The notes: generated by a model not told the origin, from the sequence alone. 64,000 nucleotides of DNA from Candidatus Gastranaerophilales bacterium (GCA_944323595.1 CALUTF010000007.1:1-64000), one strand, 5' to 3'. Numbered from the stretch's first letter, positions 17,886-27,566 are shown. Made by a program: numbers and translations.

Positions 17886-18197
17886 TTGGATATAAAAAAG
17901 GCTATAGGTAAAAAGATACAAGCTATTCGAAAACGCAGAGGGGTTACTCAGGAAAAACTTGCGGAGCTTATCGGAATAGAAGTTCCAAGTATGAGCAATC
18001 TTGAAACCGGTAAATATGCCCCGTCCATTGAAACGCTCCAAAAATTATCCGATGTATTACAGGTTCGTCCGTATGAGTTTTATTATTTTGATGACATTTC
18101 AGCCGATGATATGCGGCATGAAATAATACAAGCTTTAAATGAAAATTCAAAGCTTGTAAAAATGTTCTATTCTATATTAAAATCAACAGAATTTTAA
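17886..18197 (+). CDS. XRE-family helix-turn-helix regulator
   Basis: A 103-residue DNA-binding protein. Residues about 6-62 form a Cro/C1-type HTH: '[20 protein letters not shown]' then '[20 protein letters not shown]'. The remainder is helical and may dimerise. TTG is the start; AAGGA (17873-17877) lies 8 bases upstream, and no nearer ATG fits. It is divergent from the prepilin at 16978-17748, its likely target. The stop overlaps panD's stop by four bases. Confidence 0.85.
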   Translation: MDIKKAIGKKIQAIRKRRGVTQEKLAELIGIEVPSMSNLETGKYAPSIETLQKLSDVLQVRPYEFYYFDDISADDMRHEIIQALNENSKLVKMFYSILKSTEF

Positions 18198-18541
18198 ATT
18201 TGTTTGTTATTCTCATCAACCATAACAATAACAGGTTTGTGAGTTTCAATTTCTTCCGGAGTGTAATATGCGTATGATACAATTATAACTTTGTCGCCGG
18301 GTTGAACTTTTCTTGCGGCTGCTCCGTTCAGACAAATTTCTCCGGAACCGGCTTCGCCTTTTATTACATAAGTTTGAAATCTTTCGCCATTGTTTATGTC
18401 GAGAATATCAACTTTTTGCCATTCTTTTATTTCGGCTGCCTGCATTAATTTTTCGTCTATTGTAATTGAGCCTACGTAGTTAAGGTTTGCATCAGTAACT
18501 GTGGCTCTGTGTATTTTTGAATGTAAAAATTCTTGAAACAT
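18194..18541 (-). CDS. panD: Aspartate 1-decarboxylase proenzyme
   Basis: A 115-residue pyruvoyl-dependent enzyme that makes beta-alanine for pantothenate and CoA. The self-cleavage site is visible as Gly24-Ser25 in '[10 protein letters not shown]', with Lys9 and 'HRATVT' in the normal places, and '[20 protein letters not shown]' is the family's core. Length is slightly short of the 126 of Escherichia coli, as in many bacteria. GAGG lies before the ATG. It is not adjacent to panB or panC. Confidence 0.95.
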   Translation of the reverse strand: MFQEFLHSKIHRATVTDANLNYVGSITIDEKLMQAAEIKEWQKVDILDINNGERFQTYVIKGEAGSGEICLNGAAARKVQPGDKVIIVSYAYYTPEEIETHKPVIVMVDENNKQI

Positions 18542-18574
18542 TTTCTTTACCTCGCCTATTAATTATATATCAAA

Positions 18575-18609
18575 CAAAAAAGAAATACAGACAATTTTTT
18601 TGTCTGTAT
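18575..18609 (-). terminator. Terminator of the GH13/membrane-protein operon
   Basis: Nine-base arms ATACAGACA (18585-18593) and TGTCTGTAT (18601-18609); read on the minus strand it is followed by a long T-rich run (18584 downward). It ends the three-gene minus-strand operon 24026-18640. Confidence 0.85.
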
Positions 18610-18639
18610 CCTTCTTGTTGTGGTTTATTTAATGTGTGC

Positions 18640-20412
18640 CTATAGATTTTGTTTATGAATTTTTTCAGGTGAAACGTGATTTTCAATATATGGAGTATCT
18701 ATTTCAAAGACATGACCTCTTGCCGGACCTAGGTCTATTCTGACTTCTCCGTCTGCTGCCTGAATAATACTTTCTTTTCCGTATGACGGAACAAGATTAA
18801 GCATTTTTTGAGATTCTTTTAATGTCGGAACTTTTACAGTGCAGGCAACAGCCCTGTCAACATTTTTATTAACAAGGACGAGCAGTGTTTTTCCGTTCAA
18901 ATGTCTTGCGTATGCAATAATTTGATCATTCTTATCGCCTTCTTTGTCCAATTCTATAAATGAACCTTTTGTAATTATATTATTATATTTCGGGTTATCT
19001 CTGAATTCAAATGCAGCTTTTTTGAAGTTGCCGATTTCTGGATGGCTGCCCCCGGGTTTTCTTGACAGATTAAAGATATCCGGACGACCGTGGTGAACAT
19101 CCATAATGTGATTATCCGTCATTGTATTGGTAGAAAATTTATTTCCATAGCTGTAAGTATAGTAATCGCCTGAATCAAAACCGTCTACAAAGTAAGGATT
19201 TAACATCGGTAATGTTGCCTGCAAGACAGTTGTCATATTGCAATAATCTACACCGCCGTGGAACATAGGTGATATGTCATCATGTGTACCAAATGAACCG
19301 ATTAGAGATTTACCTTTATCAAGTTTATATGACATATTCAGGTTATCAATTACATAATCCATAAATTGTTTGGCAGTAGTCCATTCATGGAAAATGTGGA
19401 ACTGCCCGTAGAATGAATCAAAACCTGCTCTTAGTGAATCAATCGGTCTGTCAAACGGCATATTAGCCTGCGGGGAAGCATCTTCGTAAGTATAAGTTTC
19501 TGCAAGCCATGCAAATTCCGGATCTTTGCTTCTTGAATAAGGGATTAAAATATCCCAGAATTCTGTAGGTTTCGCTCTGGCTACATCGGCTCTTATTCCG
19601 TCAACACCTGTTTCTATACACATGTCGATAAATTGTTTGTGGTATTCAAGGAGTTTAGGATTAAGGGTTCTTTTTCCCTCATCTTTCCACGGCTGGAACA
19701 TTCTGATATCATTCCATCCCTGAGGTGTTTTGGCAAGTCCGTCACGTTCTTTTGCCATAAGATCCGGACGTTCAATAAACAAATCATAAGAAGCACAGCT
19801 TGGTAAATCAAGCATTACCCTTATACCGCGTTTATGACATTCATCTACAAATGCTTTGAATTGTTCGCGCGGACTTCTTGGATCGTTTTTATCAAGAAGC
19901 ATCGGATCTATTTCTAAAATATCCTTTGGAGAATATACAGAACCTGCAGTTCCCATTGCTTTCATTTTCCCCGGAGTACTTATCGGAAGTACGTGGATTG
20001 TATTACATCCTCCGTCAACTATTTCATCCAATCTTTTCACTGCATTTTTGAATGTACCGTGTTCTTCATCTCCGTCGATATAGTCATTTCCGTTTTTATC
20101 ATTTGCGTTGAAACATCTTGGAATTATCATCATGATTTTGGCATTGTTGTTTCTGAATAGTGTTCTTAAGTCATTATGATAATTTATTGGTGCTGATTTG
20201 GTCTCTTGTACGGCAGCAGTTTCTTTAACCGGTTCTGATTTTTTTACTGCAGGTTTGTTAATTACTGCAATATTTGTAAGATATGCAGAAAGCAGGTTAG
20301 ACTTTTCCACTGATGTTTTTTTGATGTTGTCAGTGGTTGTAGTTTGTTCAGCCTGCGGCTGGAGTTTTGGTAAATTTAATTTTTGTGCAAGTAAATTTGT
20401 TGTGTTAATCAT
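18640..20412 (-). CDS. GH13 alpha-amylase-family protein
   Basis: A 590-residue glycoside hydrolase family 13 protein. After an 80-residue low-complexity Thr/Lys/Gln-rich N-terminus without signal peptide, a TIM barrel begins ('AKIMMIIPRCFNAND'). 'DKNGNDYIDGDEE' resembles a calcium-binding loop. Catalytic parts are present: 'GVDGIRADVARAKP' with nucleophile Asp276, 'AWLAETYTYED' with acid/base Glu305, and 'GTHDDI' with the transition-state Asp378. A beta-sandwich C-domain closes the protein ('HLNGKTLLVLVNKNVD'). It is the last gene of an operon with two unknown membrane proteins, three bases after the middle gene's stop. Likely acts on an intracellular alpha-glucan; the coupling to the membrane proteins is unexplained. 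Confidence 0.82.
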   Translation of the reverse strand: MINTTNLLAQKLNLPKLQPQAEQTTTTDNIKKTSVEKSNLLSAYLTNIAVINKPAVKKSEPVKETAAVQETKSAPINYHNDLRTLFRNNNAKIMMIIPRCFNANDKNGNDYIDGDEEHGTFKNAVKRLDEIVDGGCNTIHVLPISTPGKMKAMGTAGSVYSPKDILEIDPMLLDKNDPRSPREQFKAFVDECHKRGIRVMLDLPSCASYDLFIERPDLMAKERDGLAKTPQGWNDIRMFQPWKDEGKRTLNPKLLEYHKQFIDMCIETGVDGIRADVARAKPTEFWDILIPYSRSKDPEFAWLAETYTYEDASPQANMPFDRPIDSLRAGFDSFYGQFHIFHEWTTAKQFMDYVIDNLNMSYKLDKGKSLIGSFGTHDDISPMFHGGVDYCNMTTVLQATLPMLNPYFVDGFDSGDYYTYSYGNKFSTNTMTDNHIMDVHHGRPDIFNLSRKPGGSHPEIGNFKKAAFEFRDNPKYNNIITKGSFIELDKEGDKNDQIIAYARHLNGKTLLVLVNKNVDRAVACTVKVPTLKESQKMLNLVPSYGKESIIQAADGEVRIDLGPARGHVFEIDTPYIENHVSPEKIHKQNL

Positions 20413-20415
20413 ATC

Positions 20416-22995
20416 TTACCCTTTTTGTACAGTTTCCGGAGTTTTTAACTTACCGAAGAAGAATTGTGAGCCTGCTGTTACTGTGTAAAGTACTGCAGCA
20501 AATCCTCCAAATACTTTGAACCATTTATTTGTATTATATTTTTGGTTAAACAAGTTGTAGAACATTTCTGTTATAGAAATACCGCAAGTATTGAATTTTA
20601 ATTTTGATGAGATGAATTTTTTTGCCCAGTTTATTGAGTGGTATGGTTTTGCAAAGTAGGCATCATCTGCAAGATATTCAATTACGTGTGCTTTGTAGCT
20701 TTCCAAACGGTTGTCCAGATTAAGTCCTGAAAGCGCGTTTCTGGTATCTTCATGCATAGGGTTGCCAAAGATAAGTTTTATTTTTTCCTGGAAGAATCCT
20801 GCATCCATCGGAATATCAACTTTTTCGGCTTCCGGTACATTATTCAGGAACCGGTATACTACGCGACCGTCTTTATCTCGTAAAATGTTACCGTCGCCTT
20901 TTTCTGGATGAACATTACGTTTTGTATAACCTTTAGTTGCAAAGTCTGCACTGTGGTCATTGAATACGCTGCGTACTGCTGCTTCAAGGAGTTCTTCTTT
21001 TGTTTCAGTGCCGTATCCGTTGTGCAGTTCTTTAACATTCTGGTCTGTTGCAATTCTTCTCATTAAGTCCATTGCATTGATGAATCGCATAAATGAGCTT
21101 TCTACACCCAGAACTCTGCTTGTTACAAATTGTTTTAATGCATTTTTGTAAGACCCGTCAGTGAAGATTCTATCTTCAAATTGTTGTGTCGTTTTATTAA
21201 ATTCTTTATATTCTAAACCAACAAGGCGTTGTAAAAAGTTTGGCATTTCAACATTTGATTTTTTAAACTTATCAGCAATATTATCAATTGAAGAATCGAC
21301 TACACTCATAAAGCCTGAGTTTTTATTTTCAGAATTTGCTATATTTGTATCGCTTATTTTTGCAATATCGTTAATTTTTCCGATAACCACACCTAAATCT
21401 TCCATAAATTTGGTGTAATCTTCTTTGCTTGAAGTTGCGATTTGTGTCATTTTTTCGCGAATAAGTTTATATACCAGATCACTGTCAAATCGTGTTTTCT
21501 TTATTTCTGCTGAATTTATTTTTAATAAATCAAGAATTTCATCGGCAGTATTGTTCCAGTAGTTTGCAAGAGTTGTTTCCGGTGCGGCAGCTACTTTCAG
21601 ATAGGCATGTTTTGTCAGAACATTTTTAACTGCATTAAGTTCATCAAAAATTTTAGATATAGCTTTCAGATTTTTTTGTACTTCCGGAGTCATTTTTGAT
21701 GCCGGTGTGCTTGTTAAACCTTTGACTATAGGTCCCGGTTTATTGATTTCTTTATTATTCAGCATATTCGCAAACTCTGTCCAATCTATTTTTTGTTCAG
21801 GATTTGCTTTATTGTATTCAATGATATTATTTCTGAATATTTCCAGAATATCTCTTGAAATTTTTCCTATATCATTTGCGTGGTGTTCTTTACCGAAAAT
21901 ATTTTTTTCTGTGAGTTTTGCGATTAAGGTTTCTTTGTTAGGAATAATGACGTCTTTCAGTGCATTATATTTAGTGCCTTTAAGCTGTTTATTCAGTTTA
22001 GTCAGCATATTTTCAACGGTAATGCTGTTTAATTCATATTTATTGTTGAATAAAATATTTCTTAAATCTTTTTCAATACCGACTTTTGTAACAGGACCGA
22101 AATCATCGGCAAACAGATTCAGAATTTCTTTAAACAGTTTGTCATCAATGATTTGTCCTTTATTTGTTTCAATGATGCTGTTAATATGTTTTGCAACATA
22201 GTTTTTATTGGCAACTTCAACACTTGTCGGGAAATTTTCCAATAATTGATCTGCACGGTAATTATTGATGGCATTCAGACCTTTTTGAACAGGTTTTTCT
22301 AACAGATTACAAAGAAGACCGCTTGTGATTGCTGTCGCAAAACCTGCTGACCACATCCAGATAGTATTACTTTGGGTTGCAATTTTATTTATTTTTTCCT
22401 GAGTGAAGAATCTTCTATTTGGAATGTCTTTTGGGACACCTAATCTGTCGCCGTATTTAGCCATTTTTTCGTCAGAATATAAATCCCATGGTTTAAATTG
22501 CGGATCCAGATGGAATTTTTTCTTTCTGCCGAAACTGTCAATATATTCCTGATGGACATTAACCCCATGAACTAATTGAGCCGGCAGCTGGATTGCTAAT
22601 TTAGGCCAGATTGACATAGCTGCAAAGAAAGAACCGAGTCCGATAAATTCCATAGCCTTTGCCATAGGTGCTTGTTTTTTCGTGAACAGGTATGATGCGA
22701 TACCTAAGCCGCCCAGAAACATACCCATATCATTTATTTTTCCGAGCTCATGGTCATTTGCATTTCCTTGCAGTGCATGTTTTAAAGCTCTCATGTTGTA
22801 TGCGGTATCTTTAACCATCATTCCGGGTTTGTCAAAAATATTCCCTTTTACAAGACGCCCCTGAGCTCGTAATGGTTTAAGATAATTTCTTGTATCAAGT
22901 TCCTCCACATTTGTATTGACCATTGTTCCGGTATTTGTATTTTGCGGAATATATGTTTTGCCTGTATTTATGTAGTTATTAATTAAGCTGGTCAT
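20416..22995 (-). CDS. Large membrane protein of unknown function (859 residues)
   Basis: I know no family for this protein. Residues about 85-250 hold three or more hydrophobic segments ('MGMFLGGLGIASYLF', 'FIGLGSFFAAMSIW', 'TIWMWSAGFATAITSGLL'). Between them is 'PWDLYSDEKMAKYGDRLGVP', which matches a stretch in the next gene upstream in the operon (22995-24026), so the N-terminal third is paralogous to it. Residues about 255-810 are alpha-helical, Lys/Asn-rich and without motifs. A final hydrophobic segment ('WFKVFGGFAAVLYTVTAGS') lies near the C-terminus. It overlaps its upstream neighbour by one base (TAATG), so the two are co-translated. Confidence 0.7.
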   Translation of the reverse strand: MTSLINNYINTGKTYIPQNTNTGTMVNTNVEELDTRNYLKPLRAQGRLVKGNIFDKPGMMVKDTAYNMRALKHALQGNANDHELGKINDMGMFLGGLGIASYLFTKKQAPMAKAMEFIGLGSFFAAMSIWPKLAIQLPAQLVHGVNVHQEYIDSFGRKKKFHLDPQFKPWDLYSDEKMAKYGDRLGVPKDIPNRRFFTQEKINKIATQSNTIWMWSAGFATAITSGLLCNLLEKPVQKGLNAINNYRADQLLENFPTSVEVANKNYVAKHINSIIETNKGQIIDDKLFKEILNLFADDFGPVTKVGIEKDLRNILFNNKYELNSITVENMLTKLNKQLKGTKYNALKDVIIPNKETLIAKLTEKNIFGKEHHANDIGKISRDILEIFRNNIIEYNKANPEQKIDWTEFANMLNNKEINKPGPIVKGLTSTPASKMTPEVQKNLKAISKIFDELNAVKNVLTKHAYLKVAAAPETTLANYWNNTADEILDLLKINSAEIKKTRFDSDLVYKLIREKMTQIATSSKEDYTKFMEDLGVVIGKINDIAKISDTNIANSENKNSGFMSVVDSSIDNIADKFKKSNVEMPNFLQRLVGLEYKEFNKTTQQFEDRIFTDGSYKNALKQFVTSRVLGVESSFMRFINAMDLMRRIATDQNVKELHNGYGTETKEELLEAAVRSVFNDHSADFATKGYTKRNVHPEKGDGNILRDKDGRVVYRFLNNVPEAEKVDIPMDAGFFQEKIKLIFGNPMHEDTRNALSGLNLDNRLESYKAHVIEYLADDAYFAKPYHSINWAKKFISSKLKFNTCGISITEMFYNLFNQKYNTNKWFKVFGGFAAVLYTVTAGSQFFFGKLKTPETVQKG

Positions 22996-24026
22996 TAGTT
23001 CACCACATACTTTCTATCTTTTTCGATAATGTCCGCTGAATCCAATTTTGATGGTTTATTTGTGCTTGTTGATGCATTAATAACACCGAGTACGGTAGAT
23101 GCAAGAGCTGCACCCATCAATACTTTTCCTCCGTGACGTTTCATAAATGATGAACCGTCTCCCTGATAGAATGATTTTGCACTTTCAACAAAACTTTTGC
23201 CGAATTGTACTGCTGATTGTGAGAATGCTTCCGGTTTCCAGAATTTGAAACTCATTACGTTGAAGAATTTTTCCCAAGGCTTTTGGAATGCAAATGCCAC
23301 ACCGCAGGCTGCCCACAGATATTGTGAAATATTAGTTGCAGTTGATGTTTTGACTACTATTTCTTTAATAAGAGGTTTAACTTCCTGGTCAGAGTCATTA
23401 AGATTTGTTCCAAGTCCTAATTTTTTGGCTATTTTATCATAACGGAAGTTGCGTTTTTCTCCCTTTGTTTCATCACCGTAGAGTAAATCCCATCTAGGGA
23501 ATTCAACACTTTCAAATACTTTGTGATATTCAATACTTGTGATGTCTGTATCATTGATATCTTCCGGCAATTCGTAGTTAACTTTTGCATACGGAAGCTG
23601 TGTATCGACACCTGTAAACCATTTTACCGGTGTTGTTACAAATGGTTTAGAGATACTTTTCATCAAACCGTAAAATAAAACGCCGAGTGCCATTTTCCTT
23701 CCTAAACGGCTGGCATGTCTTACTGAATCGGATGCATATTTGGTATTTACACTATTAAAAACTGCCATTAGCATGCCGCTTCCGATTAAGTACGGAACTG
23801 TCCCCATTGTAAGAAATTCATAAAAATTGGCGTTTTTACTTCCCTTTAATCCCTTTGCTGTGTATACCGTAAAGGCATTTGTCAGTTTATCAAAGCCTAT
23901 ACGGGTTCTTGTCAAAATATTATTTTTCAACAGGGTATCTTTTGTGTATGCAAGTTTTTTCTCGTTTGCATTGTCGCCTGCAGAAAAATGGATAGTGTTA
24001 TTTAAGCTATTTACTGCTGGTATCAT
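22995..24026 (-). CDS. Membrane protein of unknown function, paralogue of its neighbour
   Basis: A 343-residue protein with about four hydrophobic segments ('TMGTVPYLIGSGMLMAVF', 'LGRKMALGVLFYGLMK', 'NISQYLWAACGVAFAF', 'GGKVLMGAALASTVLGV'). 'FPRWDLLYGDE' followed by 'RYDKIAKKLGLG' corresponds to a block in the 859-residue protein. The N-terminus 'AVNSLNNTIHFSAGD' resembles a short Asn-rich plus 'F-x-G/A' tag seen on other unknowns here. It is the first gene of the operon with the large protein and the GH13 enzyme. Function unknown. Confidence 0.7.
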   Translation of the reverse strand: MIPAVNSLNNTIHFSAGDNANEKKLAYTKDTLLKNNILTRTRIGFDKLTNAFTVYTAKGLKGSKNANFYEFLTMGTVPYLIGSGMLMAVFNSVNTKYASDSVRHASRLGRKMALGVLFYGLMKSISKPFVTTPVKWFTGVDTQLPYAKVNYELPEDINDTDITSIEYHKVFESVEFPRWDLLYGDETKGEKRNFRYDKIAKKLGLGTNLNDSDQEVKPLIKEIVVKTSTATNISQYLWAACGVAFAFQKPWEKFFNVMSFKFWKPEAFSQSAVQFGKSFVESAKSFYQGDGSSFMKRHGGKVLMGAALASTVLGVINASTSTNKPSKLDSADIIEKDRKYVVN

Positions 24027-24253
24027 TTCTACTCCACATACAAGTCTGTTATTTCAAAATCCGTAAAAGATTTTTTTTGCCAAATGTAATACAGAAGTTA
24101 ACATTTTTTTACAAAATTTTTGAACCCCAAATGTCTGAAAACGATTAATTCTTAAACATATTACATTTGCGTAAAAATTATAATACAAAAATAAAAAAAT
24201 TACATTAAAGTTTTTTTATTTTTTGCCGATAATTATTTAGAAAGAGAGTGTGC

Positions 24254-25801
24254 ATGTACGACAACATAAATGACACATACGATACGGCAATTATGGTTCT
24301 GAGTACTTTGAACGAAGAAACGGCAGAAAAATACCTGCTGGAACAATTGGCTTCCTGCGGGCATGAGTCGGCAAAATGGCATGCCTATCTTTCAAAAGTT
24401 TATCTAAGAACAGACCGCCCTGAGATGGCTCTTCAAGAAGCATTAGAGTCTGTCAAAATACAGCCGGATTATGCTTACGGTCTTGCAAGAGCAGCTTATG
24501 CGTATGTGTTTCTTAATGATGCGAAAAATGCTCTTAAATACGGGCGTAAAGCTTTGAAATTTTGCGGGGATAACTACATCATTATAAGGATTTTGATTTC
24601 TCTTTTTAACTATTGCGGAAAATATAAGGAATGCGATAACCTCTTAAAAAAGCTTGAAAATTTGGAATGCGAAGCTGCTGATTTTTATTACACAAAAGCA
24701 TGCGTTTATTATAATCTGGAAGAATATGAAATGGGGCTTGAAAATATGCTGAAAGCCCGCGATTTGGGATATAGCAACCAATATGACATGAATTTGCAGC
24801 TTGCCGATTTGTATTTTATGCTCGGGGATTACAACAACGCCCTCAAGCATGCCCAGATTGCTTTGAAAATTTATGATGATGACTATGATGTTTATTATCA
24901 GCTCGCAAAAATTTATGTTGCAATGAACAAAAACGGGAACCTGCTGAAAACTTTGAAAAAATGTGTTGCGCATGGATATCAGGATGAATTTATCTACGGC
25001 GGCATGGCACTTGCTGCTTATAATATGAAAAAATATCATAAGGCACTGGAATACGTTAATCAGGCACTTATATTTAATAAAGATACGGCGGCAAATAATT
25101 TTATGAAATGTCAGATTTTGACTGATATGGATAAAACAGAAGCAGCGCTTGAGGCATGCAAGAAAGCTATTGAGGCAAATTCCAGCGTTAGTGAATTTTA
25201 TACAAAATGCTCGTATCTTTACACAAATCTCAAAGATTACAACAAGGCTCTAAAGTATGCCAATATAGCTATCGCGGTAAATCCTGATGATTCTTATGCA
25301 TATTATTTAAAAGGCTTTGTTCTATCCCGTTTCGGGCAGTATACACCGGCGATTGAGGCTTTTCAGCGGGTTATAAAAATGGATCCGACTGATCCTGAGA
25401 ATTTTGAAGATATTTGTGAATGTTATGCTCTTGTTGAAAATTATAAAAAATTGCTTGAATACGCAAATACCGGTTTGATGCTGAATAAAGATAATCCGGT
25501 TTTGCTCTATTACAAGGCACAGGCGCTCACAATGCTCGGAGAACCTAAAAAGGCCGTTACTATTTTTAAAAAACTGCTTGATATTGACAGTGCAAATGCT
25601 TCCAATTTTGTTGCCGCAGCATATTGTTATTCACAACTGGGAATGTGGCATGAGTGTCTTGAATATTCTAATCAGGCAATAATGTTAGACCGTAAAAATG
25701 CTGAAGCTTTTTATCTCAAGGGTTGCGCATTTCAAAACCTCGACAGACCTGCCGAGGCTAAGAAAATGTTTGAAAAAGCTGATATATTGACTTCTGTTTA
25801 A
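24254..25801 (+). CDS. Tetratricopeptide-repeat protein (515 residues)
   Basis: Almost the whole protein is TPR: roughly fourteen 34-residue helix pairs, for example 'AYGLARAAYAYVFLNDAKNA', 'YDVYYQLAKIYVAMNKNG', 'SYAYYLKGFVLSRFGQYTPA' and 'AEAFYLKGCAFQNLDRPAEA'. There is no signal peptide or catalytic domain, so it is a cytoplasmic scaffold for protein contacts. ATG at 24254 is chosen because GAGAG lies just upstream; a GTG at 24248 is in frame. TATAAT at 24179-24184 is a possible -10. Its stop overlaps uppP's stop by four bases, tail to tail. Confidence 0.88.
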   Translation: MYDNINDTYDTAIMVLSTLNEETAEKYLLEQLASCGHESAKWHAYLSKVYLRTDRPEMALQEALESVKIQPDYAYGLARAAYAYVFLNDAKNALKYGRKALKFCGDNYIIIRILISLFNYCGKYKECDNLLKKLENLECEAADFYYTKACVYYNLEEYEMGLENMLKARDLGYSNQYDMNLQLADLYFMLGDYNNALKHAQIALKIYDDDYDVYYQLAKIYVAMNKNGNLLKTLKKCVAHGYQDEFIYGGMALAAYNMKKYHKALEYVNQALIFNKDTAANNFMKCQILTDMDKTEAALEACKKAIEANSSVSEFYTKCSYLYTNLKDYNKALKYANIAIAVNPDDSYAYYLKGFVLSRFGQYTPAIEAFQRVIKMDPTDPENFEDICECYALVENYKKLLEYANTGLMLNKDNPVLLYYKAQALTMLGEPKKAVTIFKKLLDIDSANASNFVAAAYCYSQLGMWHECLEYSNQAIMLDRKNAEAFYLKGCAFQNLDRPAEAKKMFEKADILTSV

Positions 25802-26637
25802 TTTAGATAGAAGAATACCGCTGTTAATAAGCCTACAATTACGCAATAGTATCCGAATATTGCAAGTGAAAATTTTGCAAGGAACTTCATAAAATATTTT
25901 ATACACAAATAACCTACAACTCCGGATGCTACTGTTCCCCAGAAAATAGCTATCCAGTTATAAGTAAGAGCTTCATGAAGATCAATTTTGATGACAGGAT
26001 ACAGCATTGATGCGCCGAGGATTATCGGAATGCTTAGCAGGAATGAATATCTTGCCGCAGTCACTCTGTCTAATCCGGAAAATAATCCTGTTGCAATTGT
26101 CCAGCCTGAACGTGACAAGCCGGGTAACACCGCAAGTCCCTGTGCCAGTCCTATAAGGATTGCATTTTTTAATGTCATTTCATTATTTTTTTGATGGTGT
26201 TTTGAAAAATATTCCGCTGAAAATAGCAGAATACCAGTGGCGACGAGTAAGACTCCGACTATTTCCGGTGTAAAGACGAGTTTTTCTGCAAATTCCTGCA
26301 TCGGAAGTGCCAGTATTATTGTTATTATTGTACCTATGATTATGTAAAGCCCGAGTTTGGCGTCTCTTGCTGAAAAGTCTTTTGTTTTTACGGCTTCCCA
26401 TAGTGCTTTCAATATTGCAAGAATGTCTTTTCTAAAGAAAATTAGTACAGCTATCAATGTGCCGAAATGCAGCATTATATCGCAGAACACTTCTTCATTT
26501 GAGTGCTGGACTATTTCTATGCCTTTAAAAACTTTGTAAAAATTAGATGTGAATACAAGATGTGCAGAACTTGAAATTGGTAAAAATTCGCTCAAGCCCT
26601 GTACTATACCCATCAATACCGCTTGTAATAAATTCAT
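25798..26637 (-). CDS. uppP: Undecaprenyl-diphosphatase (BacA/UppP)
   Basis: A 279-residue inner-membrane phosphatase that recycles undecaprenyl pyrophosphate for peptidoglycan and O-antigen-type synthesis. The two family motifs are present: 'GLSEFLPISSSAHL' (residues 14-27) and 'LPGLSRSGWTIATGLFSG' (about 173-190). Eight or so membrane spans, normal length. It follows kdsD, kdsC and queD on the same strand (11 bases after queD), so it is probably the last gene of an envelope operon. Confidence 0.95.
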   Translation of the reverse strand: MNLLQAVLMGIVQGLSEFLPISSSAHLVFTSNFYKVFKGIEIVQHSNEEVFCDIMLHFGTLIAVLIFFRKDILAILKALWEAVKTKDFSARDAKLGLYIIIGTIITIILALPMQEFAEKLVFTPEIVGVLLVATGILLFSAEYFSKHHQKNNEMTLKNAILIGLAQGLAVLPGLSRSGWTIATGLFSGLDRVTAARYSFLLSIPIILGASMLYPVIKIDLHEALTYNWIAIFWGTVASGVVGYLCIKYFMKFLAKFSLAIFGYYCVIVGLLTAVFFYLN

Positions 26638-26648
26638 TGTTTCCCTCT

Positions 26649-27011
26649 TTACTCTTCTTCATAGTAGCTGCAGCAGGAAGTTTGTGTTTCCCAAACCGTA
26701 ATTTTGCTCAGCTGGACGATTTTTTCTTTTAATTTGTGGTAAATGAATGCTGAAATCATTTCGCTTGAAGGACTTTCTCCTTTGAATTCTGGCAAATCAT
26801 TTATGTCTTTATGGTCAAGCAAATCAAGAACTGCATTAAGTTCTCTTTTCAATACTTTATAATCAATCAGGATATTGCTCTTATCAAGAGTTTCACCTTT
26901 TACGTAAGCTTCGACCATCCAGTTATGACCGTGTTGGTTTTCGCATTCACCCTCGTAATTCAAAAGGTGGTGCGCTGCTGCAAAAAATGCCTGTGTTTTT
27001 ATCTCATACAT
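26649..27011 (-). CDS. queD: 6-carboxy-tetrahydropterin synthase (queuosine pathway)
   Basis: A 120-residue T-fold enzyme converting dihydroneopterin triphosphate to 6-carboxy-tetrahydropterin, the second step to preQ0. Zinc ligands are visible as 'AAHHL' (His14/15) and 'QHGHNW' (His27, His29), with catalytic Cys23 in 'GECENQ'. 'DYKVLK', 'LDHKDIND', 'PSSEMIS' and the closing 'VWETQTS' are family marks. It lies between kdsC and uppP with short gaps, so it is co-transcribed with envelope genes. Other queuosine genes are not in the window. Confidence 0.92.
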   Translation of the reverse strand: MYEIKTQAFFAAAHHLLNYEGECENQHGHNWMVEAYVKGETLDKSNILIDYKVLKRELNAVLDLLDHKDINDLPEFKGESPSSEMISAFIYHKLKEKIVQLSKITVWETQTSCCSYYEEE

Positions 27012-27029
27012 AAGTAATCTCTCTCCCTT

Positions 27030-27566
27030 TTATCTGTTTTTGCCTTCGCAAATTATGTATTCTTTTTTTATGCCCTGTGCGTCCAGTACAAAATCACACA
27101 ACTCTCTAACTGCACCTTTGCCGCCGTTTTTGGTAGAGATAAAGTTACAAAGTTCTTTTACCTCATCTACGGCATCTGCTGGACAGCAGGCTAGTCCGAC
27201 TTTTTCCAGTACGCATACATCTGGCAGGTCATCTCCCATATATGAAATTTCTTCATAGGAAAGGTTATATTTTTCTTTCAGGGCATCAAGTGCAGGTAGT
27301 TTAAATTTTTGTCCCTGACATAATTCTGTGATGTTAAGGTTTTCTGCGCGATGTTTTACTGTTCCGTTGTTTCTGGCAGTGATAATTGCGGTTACAAAAC
27401 CTGATTTTGCCATTCTAACCAGACCGTGTCCGTCTTTTGCATTGAAAGTTTTGTATTCAACTCCGTTTTCGTCATAAGTGATGCTGCCGTCTGTCATTAC
27501 ACCGTCAACATCAAATGCCATGAGCTTAATTTTTTTTGCTTTTTCAATTAACTCTTCTCTATCCAT
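27030..27566 (-). CDS. kdsC: KDO 8-phosphate phosphatase
   Basis: A 178-residue C0-type HAD phosphatase that makes 3-deoxy-D-manno-octulosonate. 'MAFDVDGVMTDGSI' holds the catalytic Asp19 and Asp21, 'KDGHGLVRMA' and 'IITARNN' are motif II, and 'EISYMGDDLPDVCVL' is the Mg-binding motif IV. Its start overlaps kdsD's stop by one base (TAATG), so the two are coupled. The KDO pair indicates an LPS-type outer membrane. Confidence 0.95.
   Translation of the reverse strand: MDREELIEKAKKIKLMAFDVDGVMTDGSITYDENGVEYKTFNAKDGHGLVRMAKSGFVTAIITARNNGTVKHRAENLNITELCQGQKFKLPALDALKEKYNLSYEEISYMGDDLPDVCVLEKVGLACCPADAVDEVKELCNFISTKNGGKGAVRELCDFVLDAQGIKKEYIICEGKNR

Noticed and set aside
20960-22864. Long plus-strand open frames opposite the 859-residue gene
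   Set aside because: They have no ribosome sites and are complements of an AT-rich, Lys/Asn-rich coding strand.
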